Positions 33,291-44,443 of a DNA stretch of 44,443 bases are shown here, in pieces. The first letter of the stretch is position 1; every line of letters starts with the position of its first letter. A program made the position numbers and the translations under genes. The notes below the pieces were generated by a model that saw only the letters and a program-made list of their open reading frames with translations, searched no databases and was not told the origin of the DNA. This stretch comes from Helochares maculicollis (Eukaryota; Arthropoda; Insecta; Coleoptera; Hydrophilidae): positions 1 through 44,443 of the forward strand of contig JAWQRO010000287.1 in the NCBI GenBank assembly GCA_033557835.1. The letters run 5' to 3'.

Positions 33291-35280
33291 GATGTTAGAA
33301 GATAAGTTAACTTTCTAGATTAATCATATTTTTATGTAGAGACTTGAAAGTAGTGCACGATTCAAATGAGTAAACACAATCAGATAGAGTTAAGTAGCAT
33401 TTTACATCCCAAAAATATTTTTGTTTTGTTTTTCTGTCTGTAGTGACGTTGTTTCGTTTCGGCTGAACTAATGGAAACCTGATATTTCCTTCCTTTTTGA
33501 ATCTACACTTTTGAACCAAACTGTTTCGCAAATCCTTCTTTTTTCTAATTTTTTAGCATAAATGATTTTCCTTGCAAAGATCTTCAGTATTATTTAATTT
33601 CGTATAGTAATTAACGATATACAGATTGTACCATACATCTGTATATGGCCATATAGTCTTTATTATCTTCAACCTCTGCGCTGAATATGTTTCAAAATTA
33701 CATATGTAATCGCTCTCGCACTACACTCTCATGCGTATTTTTAGGCATTATAAACGGAGATATATCCGTCCTGTCCAAGGTATAATACCTTTATCTAAAG
33801 AGACTTGCTTATATTTGTATACGTTTACAAATTTCGAAAAGTAATGTTACACTTTGGCTAATCTGTCTGAATTATCAATGATATTCTCATAATTAGCTAA
33901 AAACAAAGCTGCCATATTGTCTCTTGGCAGACTTTTTTTGGGAAGAGTGGCATTTCGGTGCAAGGATCGGTTGTATAATATTCGTCTTTCCTATCTTTTC
34001 GAACTGGACTCATAAAAATGAGCAATGCCAAAAATTTCTTTATTTCGAATCCTGATACCCTTTCATTTTAGCGATAGTTTAGGTGTTTTGAATTTATTGA
34101 TACTTTGGTAATAATACCACATAACTCCACAGAATAAATAAACATTTCGTCTTCAATAAATAAACTAGTGCATCTGTTATAAGTAAAGAAATAGTAACCA
34201 AGGCAGGGTGGCTTAAAATTTTTTCTAAAATCTGAAGATTTTAAATATATGACAATTGTTTTTTCTTTTTGACATAACTTCGTTCTTAGGTGCAATGATT
34301 CGGAAGACGACTCTTTGGGGTCTAGAAAGGTCTTCATCATCATCATCCATGTTTCTGCAATTCGTTAAGATTTTCTCTAAGACTTTTAATGTCATCCCAG
34401 TTAATAAATAAATGGCGATTAAATTGTACATCGAGCTGTTGAACATCAATCTATGTTACTAAGCGTTCTTTAACCAAGTATTTTTCTTGTCAAGGTAAGT
34501 ACAAACGTAGAAAAATTGCAGTATAATATTAGCACTCAAAGTCTGAACAGAAGCGTTTGCCTAATCATTGCCTCGGATTCCAACTCTTCAAAAATTGTTC
34601 TATTGGGATTATATTATGGTAAAAGTCATTGATTTTTTAGTCATTTCGGCACTTAACATTTTCAGTGGGCGATTTGTCTGAGCACTGCGTAAAAGCTATG
34701 CGCACTATTTTTGTAGTGTTACAACAATCAACAATTTCCATAGTTTAGTTAATATAGTTGGAAAGTATTCATGTAGGTTAAATAATAACATAAAATCAAG
34801 AATTTACTATCTATATAAATTAAATAGACAAAAATTATATACAAATTTCATATCAATAAAGCAAAAAGTATTACTAAAATATATATATAAAATAAACGAA
34901 AACTCCGTATAAACGTAAAAAAGAATGATAAAAAATTCAGAAAAAAGCAAGAAATTATAATATACATTTAGGCTTAAGTTGACACGATTTATCGAGAGTG
35001 AATATAGAATTGGCCGCGCTGAAGGCACTGCTTGCACGTTTTTGTAGTTGTTAGAAAAAGATTTTGTTTACGTGTAAAATTTTATTTGTCTATATAGAAT
35101 CACATGTCGCGATTCGATTGAAATTGGTGGGTTAAAATATTAAGCTAAAGCAAAGTTAGATGAACACACTTCTATAATAGCCTGTAACAAGCGAAATTAA
35201 TATTCGTAGTTTTTAATAGTTTGAAAAAGTTAATTCAAAACCAATCTCGAAATAAATGTTTAAAGTATTATTCTTTTACC
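33291..35280. other. Intergenic, no gene called
   Basis: AT-rich. Minus frames at 34449-34225 and 34346-34068 overlap and include a DDDDED run coded by a GATGATGATGATGA microsatellite; no family recognised. Confidence 0.5.
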
Positions 35281-35575
35281 GTCTTCAACGCTGCCAATTC
35301 GATCTTCGCTTTCAATTAGCGTCAACGTTACCTCCTAACATTGAGAAACATTTCGTTCCTTAAAGCGTCAACTCAGATCTTCTATTATATCTATCTAAAA
35401 GAATTGTATCAACAACATTGTTTAACGTTTTAGCAGATGGAATTATTAATATATATAGTAACAGCTCTTAGTTGACACATGTAACAGCGATGTAAGAAGC
35501 TTAGTTTGAGGCTTTTAATTGAGAGCGACACTCGAATCGGCTGCGCCGACGACGCGACTTATACTCTTTACGGCA
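35281..35575. repeat. Third copy of the hairpin-ended inverted-repeat family
   Basis: The left arm (35281-35410: TTCGATCTTCGCTTTCAATTAGCGTCAAC, CTAACATTGAGAAACATTTCG, then TCTAAAAGAATTGTATC) matches the tract at 32787-32930, including the shared inner TCTAAAAGAATTGTATC. The right arm (about 35470-35570) is inverted: AAGCTTAGTTTGAGGC, TTAATTGAGAGCGACACTCGAATCGG, then CTGCGCCGACGACGCG. Length is about 295 bp, shorter than the other tract. Confidence 0.65.
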
Positions 35576-38500
35576 TAAGAAGAAGACAACTTTTTTGATA
35601 AAACAAATGCAAATTCATTCAGTTGAGTAGCTTTTATATCACTATTATGAGACGTTTTAAAAGTATGATCACTAATTTCTTTAGTAATTTATTATTAAGT
35701 TGAGAGAAAACACTCCATATTTTAACATAAAATTTTCCAATTTTTCTGTTGTAGTTTAGCATAAATTTATCACTATTATTATACATACATCATTAATCCA
35801 TTTACCGTGAGGGCCCACTAGTGCGGCATCAAAACATGTTTTCATAAGCAATAAAATACACAAAAACATTTCGATATAGTTTAAATTAATTCAAATTCAC
35901 GCCGAAGTACCGTATATAATTATAAACGATAATCTGTTTACGTATCTCTTACAAAATAAATCTAAATTTATTAATGAAATATTATTATGAAAAAGTACAG
36001 AACGAATATAAGTTGCTTGTGCTTAGCAAAGCCCGCCATCCAACGGCAACACACTACTTCAGCTCTGGAAATGTTTATTGATAAACTACCCTATCTTCAA
36101 ACCCTCAACGGTCAAGGATACGTAATAGGACGCGCTAAGTCGGTTATCCACATATTACTACAACTATAGCACCTGCTGGATATGTTTTTAAAAAATGGAA
36201 TCATTAGCGCACTAGTTATAGTAGAATACTTGAGCTAATATTGTATTAGCAGTGCATGATCTGTTATATGGAGGGCGCCACAAACAATCTGGCAAAAGAA
36301 CAAACCAAGAAAAGTGTTCAAATCGTCGCACTTGCGAATCTCTTAAATAAAAACATAAAATTGAAAGTCTCATTGCGAATTTTCAACAATGGTTGTAGAA
36401 TTCTACAAAGTTAATTTATTACATCAAGTCTAGCTAAGGATCATCCTTTGAGAATGTCATTTCACCTTCTACTTGGCCAAGAAGATAGCAGTATTAAATG
36501 CATCTACAGGTGCTTTGCTGTTCAGCTATTGCCACATAGATGACTCTGACTTACTTTACAATTCGTATCAAAAAAGCATAGCCTTTTAACTTCTATCGTC
36601 ATAGCAATTTCTTGTAAATGGATAGTAAAACACTAATTTTCATACCTGTGATCCTTACATAGCCAATGCAAGTGAGGTAGCTAGTTAAATTTAAATACTG
36701 CTGTAAATATTTTAGTCATATACAATTTTTGTATAAAAATATAATTAATCAATATAATTTATAAACTAAACTAATGGATATCCATTTTTGATATTTCATA
36801 CCTATTTTTTAAGTAATTATGTATTATGTAATTTAATAGTGCGTAACTTCTCATTTACATGGATATATTGTCAACTAGTATATAATTATACCGTACTCAT
36901 TGAGTGAGCTATTATATTACAGATAAACAAGTTATAATTACACAAATCTGTAAGCCCATCATATCATTAATTATTGGTTAGTACTTTACATAAATGTATC
37001 TTTTGACATAATATAATATTAAAAAATACTTCTTATATTTATACCAAACGATTCAAATTAAAGCTATGTTTTAAGCTCCGATTCAAGTAAATTTTTCTTA
37101 ATGATATCTAACATAATAGCGCCGCTTATTTTCAATCAATTTAAAATGTTGTATCCATCTGTTAGGTCAATATATAAGTCTCAAATTGCAATCTTCATTG
37201 TTTCTTATTAACGGAAAAAATCACAAACCGAAAACTCGTAAATCTGAAATTTAAAATCCGTTTTAAAATATTTGCAATTTCATAGTTTTATTATTTTTGG
37301 AATCACCTCTGACTAAAAATTATAAATACCATTTGATATTATAAATCATGACGAGTACAGAAGTTTGTAATTCTCTGTTATTTTAAAGAAAACAGCTAAA
37401 ACATATAGAGTCCAAAATTAGACATACATTTTTTTACAAAAATCATATGCTCTTCAAAACAATATAATATAAAAGATTGGTTCAATTTGAATTATAAGTC
37501 TATAGCATTAAAAGGCTGTAGCCAAAAAATATTTTATGTTGTTTCCCATAAGCTGATTGTTTAAAATGTTGTCGTACAAAATACTATATTTAAAGCAAAA
37601 TGTATTCATAATGCAAAAAGTACAAGATTTAGTGCAATAAACAGAAAGTGTTAAATTGGTAAAGTCTACAATTTTAAATATACAATTTTCTTCGTATCGC
37701 ATTGCAATTATGCTTGACAAACATCATGCTTATGGAAATGAGCATGACTTGCTGAACTAAAACTTGTATTAATATTGATAAATAAGTTGGCTTGGATTAT
37801 ATAATCAGAAAAAATAAAATTCTTTCTATAGTAAAAAATTATAAATAAGAATTAATAGGTATGAATACCAAATGAAAGACCTTTAGTTCAGCGGTAGTAG
37901 TATAACTGGCTTATTATATTTCTTTCATTGTATAGATATTTGCAATCTACATCCATTACTATAAAACTTTAACTCGCTTATACTACTACTAATACAGTCA
38001 AATAATAATGAACAATGAACTTTCTACTAACATTTATGCATACTACAAAATCAATCTTAGTTCACATTATTTGTTTGTTTTCAAAATCTCCAAATCTATT
38101 TATATAAATTTAAAAAAGAGTACCTATTTGAAATAGATGGCTTTAAGGAGATTATCCCGTAAGCTTTGCAAAATGTAAAAATAAGAGACGCAGATAAAAT
38201 ACTGTCCTATATGAAATGACTACTGAAAGCTATTAGGGGAAATAGTGGCACTATTTCACGTCTGATATACAACAATAACTGCCAATGCAATTGGATTTTC
38301 AAATAATTTTTACATTTACACGAACAAAAATAGTCCCTCTAAAGCTAAATAGCATAGAAGGAGACAGTATGAGTACTCCTAAATACGAATTTAGAGGTAG
38401 AGAGAGATAATAAAATGAAGTCTGGAAAAAAGCCATAATACTCCTTACTAGGAAGAGGTAAAGAGTACAAGTCCATAAATATAGATATAACGTACAAAAT

Positions 38501-39420
38501 ATTCACAACTCTTAAATTTATTCAGAATCATTTAACATTTTATGCTAATAAATCTTTTGGTTCATATTTTAATAGTTGACAACTAATTAATGGGTTGTTA
38601 TTCAAATATATCGCAATATTTATTACAGATTTAAAATTAATGGAAGGAATTAGAAGGGACGCTTATAGGTATCTGTAATAATGTCAAAGTTTCTGATTAC
38701 ACTCGTTTGGTGGCGCTTTAAATCATGTTAACAGCGCTGTGTAAGTGGTTGTTATACCCTTCCCTGGGCCGTGCTAGTCTTATTCAATGTAGTCAGTTAA
38801 AACGTAATATTGAATCAAATCACAATTTCTTTGTGTCAAGAAATGTACTCATCTTTCCAGTATCTATCGAATTCAAAATAATTTTTTGTTAGAATACATA
38901 GATAATTTTACTTGAATTAGCAAGAACTTTTTCTTTACGCGTACAGAATCTTTAAAGTAATTGTAATGTAAAAACACACGAATCTCACATACTACTGCAA
39001 TCACGCAAATGCAATTAATTAAATGAATTAACAAATTTACTTAAGTGTAATAATAGTCGCTTAGAAGATATATCAGCTACATTTGATGCAATAAATTTAT
39101 TTTGTAGCTTCAGAAATACTTTAATTGAAAAGATCTGTAAAGTGATTAAATCCACGCCTGAAAGTTTATATTCGGTCGGCCTTTCTTCATTCAACGATTT
39201 TACTAACATACGGTTGTAAATTGAAAAGAGTCGACATTATCTGGAACCCCTTCAAGTTTTGTGCTTCCGGTAACGTGATCTGCGTTGTGAATAAATGTCC
39301 AGGTCGTTCAAACCGTCAACGACATCTAAAATCAAAGGCCAAATTAACAATTCGTATTTTATCGTTCGACGACTGTTTAGCGCCCCTTTAGCTCGGCAAA
39401 GAAAGTGACACTGACACACT
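35576..39420. other. Intergenic, no gene called
   Basis: AT-rich with only short chance frames. A somewhat GC-richer stretch at 39230-39420 precedes the unassigned ORF below and could be its promoter or 5' region. Confidence 0.5.
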
Positions 39421-39423
39421 TAA

Positions 39424-39747
39424 TTGCTTCCAGATTTGAATGGCGATAATCCCGAGCACATGCAATCAAAAGAGCCCTTCGCTTTATATTTCCACTCTCT
39501 ATCTACTCAATCTACCCCAACTAAAATTGAACAATCAAATGATAAACAAATAAGGCCCTTGCATGACTTACTGGAATGTTTGTACGGAGAAAATGAATTT
39601 GTTGACCGTGATGTCCAGTTTTATGATGTACAAACATTTGCTTACAGTATAAAATTTGTGCTTTATAACCAGCTGTGTTTTATCAAAATGCTAAAGGCTG
39701 AGCAACAGACAGCAAACACATTCTTCTGTATTTTATATTATTCATAA
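39424..39747 (+). CDS. Unrecognised ORF, possibly an exon
   Basis: An open frame of about 107 codons without an ATG at its start (it begins TTG). A splice acceptor-like TTGCTTCCAG lies at 39424-39433, so an exon could begin at 39434. The N-terminal two thirds (DLNGDNPEHMQSKEP, IRPLHDLLECLYGENEFVDRD) have a balanced, soluble-protein composition; the remainder turns AT-biased, and a GATGTACAAAC donor-like site occurs near 39628. No family recognised, and it may be chance. Confidence 0.25.
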   Translation: MLPDLNGDNPEHMQSKEPFALYFHSLSTQSTPTKIEQSNDKQIRPLHDLLECLYGENEFVDRDVQFYDVQTFAYSIKFVLYNQLCFIKMLKAEQQTANTFFCILYYS

Positions 39748-39829
39748 GTACTATTGTCTATTCAGACAGACCTGCTATTGTTTAAAGCTTTAAAGTTAAA
39801 GAAATTTATTAGAGAAGTAAGAGCATACA

Positions 39830-41600
39830 GAAACTGTAAAAGACAGCAAGATAAGAACAATAGACAATAAAGGATCTTGGGATGTAAAAAGCGATTTTGG
39901 GCAACAAGAACAACTTAAACGAGAAAAAAGAAAACTTAAAGCTTTGAGCATAACTGAAACTCAAAAAAAAAATAATAAGAACGCAAACAAAAGAAAACTT
40001 AAAGCTTTGAGCATAACTGAAACTCAAAAAAAATAATAAGAACGTAAACACTGAGAAATAGATATATAATATTGTCGTATCTAAAGCTAGCAAACCTAGC
40101 AAAAATGTAGCCAATAAGATTTCTTGTTGTAAAAGTATGTAAAAATAATAAATAGATTCTGATCTATGCATTCAAGATATATAAATTAAACAGAACTCTG
40201 AAATTTATGGCGACCACTTTTTAGTAAGAATAATAATTGACAATAATTAAGATATACTAAGTAACAAAGTTACTATAAATAAAAGACAAGCGAAAACGGT
40301 GCATGCAAATCGATTAGTATAAATAATAAAACAAACTAAAAGCAACAGCTTCATAGAATAGAATTAGTGGAATACCAGTGAAACCAAAAAAGACGTTTGG
40401 AGAAAGTATTTGGAATCAAAAGTACCGCAAGAAACTTAAAATGTGGCCAAAATACTGGTTAAAGGTCTAGTGAAAATAGAGAAACGAAAATAATACAAAC
40501 ATTTTGTACTAAAGTTAGCAAAAGCAAAGAGTAATACAGCAGCAAACAGCAAAATAAGAAAACAGAACTTAAAGAAACTTTACAAAAAGTAATAGTCTAA
40601 AGATATGACAAGAGAAATTTTACGTGAACAGCGACGTGAAGAATAGTTAGACTTTCAGTCAAAATGAAAACAGCAACGCTATATCACTTAAAAATTGGTA
40701 TAGCAATTGCTCTATTTACGAAACATGACAGTATAGATATCAAAAAATGTAGGTGTATAGTTCAAAGAAATATTGTTTGTTAACTAACCGCTAGAATCCT
40801 GCATAACAGAAAAAAAACAAATGATAGATAAACAGATAGATTAAGTATTAAACAAGACAATTGGATGTTTGAACGTCAAAATCTTAAAAAAAACAATAAA
40901 AGCTACAGAAGCAAAAATAAAAATGTTCATAATTCCCAAAAAAACTTAATTAAAACTAGGGTATATTTTCAATATATTTTCAATATATTCAATGCAGCTC
41001 TAGAAAATTTAACAAAACTTAAACTTAAACTTTAAAATCTAAAAAAGCTGTATGTAGGAAATTAAAAATTTTAGGTAATAAAACTCTCACAATAACACTA
41101 CGCAGATAACATTGCAGTATAATAAAATCATATTAAAATAAATATTGCTAAAGCAAAAACAATTACTGTTGATTTAGGTAGAGTGAAGCACATTAAAATA
41201 GTAAGACACGCTGGATGACCAAATGAATCAAAATATATCAAATACTAAATAATTATTGATTGCCATGAAATTCCAGTTCGTAAGTAAGCAAGTAATTTCA
41301 TCAATTTTCAAGTCTGATGTAGTCAAGAAAATAGTAAAATCAACCACTTTTTTATCTGCGAAAGCTATAGTTTAATGACCTACTAAGTAAATTTACGAGG
41401 ACTGAGATGCGATATATGTTAAAAATATACGATGCAAAAGCAAAAGTGACAATGTCAAAAATGAATACTGAATATTGTGCATATTGAAAAAAAATATAGA
41501 AAAAAGTCAAGCTAGTGTGAAGAGTAAGATAGAGAAATAAGGTAATGATAAAGAGAAATATGGAGAAAACATTCAAGGGAAGTCAAAAGGCACTGCAAAC
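39830..41600 (+). other. A-rich strand-skewed block
   Basis: On the plus strand A greatly exceeds T for about 1.7 kb, with recurrent AAACTTAAA, AGCAAAAG and AATAAGAA strings. Open frames appear only on the minus strand because of the skew and encode F/S/L-rich junk. There is no recognisable gene. The skew could mark an old retroelement or a transcribed non-coding sequence. Confidence 0.45.
39926..40050 (+). repeat. 63-bp tandem duplication
   Basis: AAGAAAACTTAAAGCTTTGA begins at 39928 and again at 39991. The two copies are nearly identical to AATAATAAGAACG, differing mainly in poly-A length and one base (ACGCAAAC versus ACGTAAAC). Confidence 0.9.
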
Positions 41601-42289
41601 AAGCTGAGCTGTGGCAAAAGAATTAGCCCAATCTTACTTCATTTTAAATTCGTTAAACTTTTTAGAAAAATACTTGTCCAAGCCAACGCAAAATACGATC
41701 TCTAGATGTCCTATCGCTTTACACCAACGTATCCTTAAATTTAATTATAGACAACTAAAATATTCTACGACAAACCTTTTGGGTATCCTGTTGAATCACC
41801 GTCTTCAGTCTTAAGAAGCCAACTTGAAATATATGGAAAAAGGATTCCTTTTAAATATTCGTTCCACTTTAATATGATCATGTTATCATTATCACATAAT
41901 AGGCAAGCGAAACAGAAGAATCATCAAACATGTTTAACAGCTTTCACCCTACTTTTCGCAATAGAAGTGGAAACAAATAAAAATTTTATTTTTCGTCACA
42001 CTATTAATACAAGAACCTAATAAAGAAATAATAACAAAATGTTTCCTAATTCAAACACATAATTAGAGATTTATACTTTTTGATTCATGTTACCTAATAA
42101 CCACAAAAATTAAAATCATCGGCCCATTATCACAACTTCCATTAAAGAATCTGACCAGATATTTAAAAATAAAAACATAAGTTTGTGTATAAAGTCTATT
42201 TAGACAATAATTAAAAAAATAAAATTACAATTTTATATATACATGTGTTAGTGTATAAGGGGTTATTTGAAGGCGAGAAAGAGAAACGC
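41601..42289. other. Intergenic, nothing recognised
   Basis: AT-rich; a 67-codon plus-strand frame (41611-41814) has no recognisable features. Confidence 0.5.
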
Positions 42290-42900
42290 GCTGGAAGTTA
42301 AAATTAATAACACTTTAATTTAATAAGCAATTAAAAGTAAGATTTGGATCATAGGGGAGCTAAATGAATTATGATGTTGCGATGAGAAAGGGAACAAAGG
42401 TTCGCTAATGCAAAACGCCCGCATAGGAACAACCTCTGAACTCTCCCCTGGATTTGAACCCCAAGTTGTCCGGGACACACCCCCTACTCTTTCAGCTGAA
42501 ATGTGAATGTGTGCAAGCGAGAATGTATAGTAATGTCGCGAGTACGCAGATCCAATGAAAGATGCGTCCGACGTCAGGAACACCAGTTTGTCCGACCAGT
42601 CAGTTGTCAAACGCGAAAGAAACCAGATCTCTGTCGGCCTTCCTTTGAACTTCCTCTCACACGGCTGAATGAAAGCGCATAACAAAGTGTACGTCATGTG
42701 CTCAACAATGTGTTCAGTGTTTACATCCCGGTCATTGCGCCTAACAAAGTAACTTTTGGGGTTCCTTTGAATAATTCGTTCGATCGTAGGTACTTTTTCT
42801 CTTTGTGTTATGTTCCGTTTAGTCAAGGCTGCACTTTACCCATAGATAATTCGGGGATACTCTGGTATTCTAGGGGGTAAGTTAAGGCACACCCCGGAAT
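42290..42900 (-). other. GC-richer island with pol III box-B-like site
   Basis: About 600 bp of balanced composition within AT-rich DNA. On the minus strand GGTTCAAATCC (42460-42450) fits the pol III box B consensus, preceded by CAGCTGAAAGAG (about 42503-42492), a weak box A-like match. A tRNA-derived SINE is possible, but no tRNA cloverleaf folds cleanly. The island also holds a 168-codon minus frame (42826-42320) with no known domain. Promoter, exon and SINE remain open options. Confidence 0.35.
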
Positions 42901-44408
42901 AAATTTATTTCCAGTTTTGCATAACAATTCTTGGCCATCAATGCCAAGCAATGGCAATAATTATATCATAAACAATTCCACAGACTAAGGATAATATAAT
43001 TTATTCAAAATTAATAACGTAATGGTTTTTTTAATATGCTCTTTCGTAATAAGTAAACGCATAAAGCTGTCATTTACATGTAAATAACACTATAATGTCT
43101 AGTGTTTTAAGTATAATATTTATAAGATGTTAGTTAAATATGATTGCAATCTAATTATGTTATTTATTGTTTACATATCTTGTTGGGATGTTATGTGAAT
43201 GGTAATTAAGTTACCGATATGTATATTGTAATTAGAAATTAGTAACGAATGTCTCCATCAATCCCTGCATGAATCATCATTGATATTTATATAAGATATA
43301 TTGTAAATATTCTCTCCGATAACTACAAAAATTTTGCCCCCTGTTTGATACCAAAATAGAACTGAGTCATAAATGGCTATTTCCCTTGAATTTCGCCCCT
43401 GTGTTGAGGCGAAAAGGCAGCCCACAATTTATCTCATATTTTTTCTGTTCCTGGAAATTATCTTCGTCATTAATCATCTTACTACAGGAACCCAACATCT
43501 ACGAGTTTCTTTTATTTCCCACAGAAATGAATGGGAAAACTTTTTTCTATTAAAAGAGAAACTTCCTCGATTGACTATTGTTTTCATTTATACGACAGAG
43601 AAATGTGATTTTTTTCTCTGCAAAGCAACTTTTGTTTCGTATTAACCCTTTTGTAGCACTATTCGACACATGGTCTTAATTAATTAATTTTACTATCCCC
43701 CCTCCCATAGATTTGTAGTTTGTATCTGGTGTTGTTCAACTTAATTAAATAATTTAATCCTGTAGAGCAAATTTTTCCAGAGTAAATAGAATAGACACAA
43801 ACGGTAATTACAAATTAGCGGTGAATGATGCATTTTGATTATTACTTGTCTTTGTTCAAATATCAAAGACATTAACTCGATTGCTGTCTTGCTTTTCAAA
43901 AATATTTATTAGAATCTGTGAAATTTGCCTTAATAAGATTTGCATAAGAAAAAGTGGACTTTAATGCATCTTCAAATATGATATTGAAAGAGTTATGAAC
44001 TAGTGAAACAAATTGCAGTTTCAAAAGCGTCTGAAAATGTGAGAAAACTTAAAAATTATAAGAATCTAACAAAATAATATTACTAGAAGGATTTGGAGCC
44101 AAGCAACTTGTATTAGTTAGAAAACTTCAAAATGTAAAATGTGTGTAGAAGAACCTAGAACTTGGAAAAATCTTTGGTATGATGCACTGACGGCGAAATT
44201 TACATTAAGTTGGATTAATAATAATAATATTTACATTAAGTAATACGAAATATTTTTGATTAATATTATATTTCGTATATTTTTCCACTTTTCTCTTAAA
44301 AATTACTTATTGTGACCATTTTTACAGTTTTTTAATCGCATGAAGAGCAGGCCAGAATGACAAAATATATTGAGTGAAATTCAAAACTTCTTATTTGCTC
44401 ATTTTGAT
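42901..44408. other. Intergenic, nothing recognised
   Basis: AT-rich; one 90-codon plus frame at 43373-43645 with a hydrophobic stretch is not recognisable and lacks supporting signals. Confidence 0.5.
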
Positions 44409-44443
44409 AATATATATATATATATATATATATATGATGATGA
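44409..44443. repeat. (TA)n then (TGA)n at window end
   Basis: Alternating TA to about 44435, then TGATGATGA to the last base. The repeat continues past the window edge. Confidence 0.9.

Noticed and set aside
34068..34449. Overlapping minus ORFs with a DDDDED run
   Set aside because: The acidic run comes from a short GATGAT microsatellite; neither frame matches a known protein and they overlap each other.
39809..40171. 120-codon minus ORF with repeated FLSFSYAQSFKFSF
   Set aside because: Produced by the 63-bp duplication and the A-skew of the plus strand; not a plausible protein.
42440..42520. tRNA gene on the minus strand
   Set aside because: Box B is good, but the T stem pairs poorly and no acceptor or anticodon stem can be drawn.
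43373..43645. 90-codon plus ORF near the end
   Set aside because: Resembles random AT-rich translation; no splice sites, homology or neighbouring exons.

Overview
The window is strongly AT-rich animal DNA and most likely comes from an insect genome, possibly a beetle (the order is a guess). Evidence is a spliced vesicular glutamate transporter with the insect-type sequence, a spliced secreted lipase, very short introns (54-85 bp) beside long ones, and decayed mariner and non-LTR elements everywhere. There is no bacterial-type gene organisation.

Two protein-coding genes can be rebuilt exon by exon, and they converge tail to tail. On the + strand, positions 5111-12664 hold the last five coding exons of a vesicular glutamate transporter (VGluT, SLC17 family; 507 residues visible, N-terminal exon(s) not found). 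On the - strand, 30569 down to 18663 holds a complete five-exon lipase of 368 residues with signal peptide, GxSxG nucleophile elbow and a full Ser-Asp-His triad. All splice phases agree in both models. The two stop codons are about 6 kb apart; that interval probably contains the VGluT 3' UTR, a 76-codon open frame behind a good splice acceptor (13334-13563), and a dead LINE.

Layout: 1-5110, TA repeat, one LINE remnant and three mariner-like remnants, probably a VGluT upstream intron. 5111-12664, VGluT, whose 5.8-kb intron holds a deleted LINE copy and a GC-richer island. 12665-18600, 3' UTR/intergenic plus LINE remnant. 18663-30569, lipase; its large introns hold a jockey-like LINE, a 64-bp duplicated repeat carrying GAAGGACC motifs, and another mariner remnant. 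30570-44443, no recognisable gene: a family of hairpin-ended inverted-repeat elements (32255-33290 and 35281-35575), an unassigned ORF (39424-39747), an A-rich strand-skewed block with a 63-bp duplication (39830-41600), a GC-richer island with a pol III box-B-like site (42290-42900), and a TA repeat at the end.

VGluT loads glutamate into synaptic vesicles; the lipase is a secreted lipid hydrolase. Nothing suggests they work together. The most interesting points are the VGluT tail (PPQH repeats plus two NPF motifs, and a possible alternative last exon) and the inverted-repeat element family. No tRNA, rRNA or CRISPR was seen.
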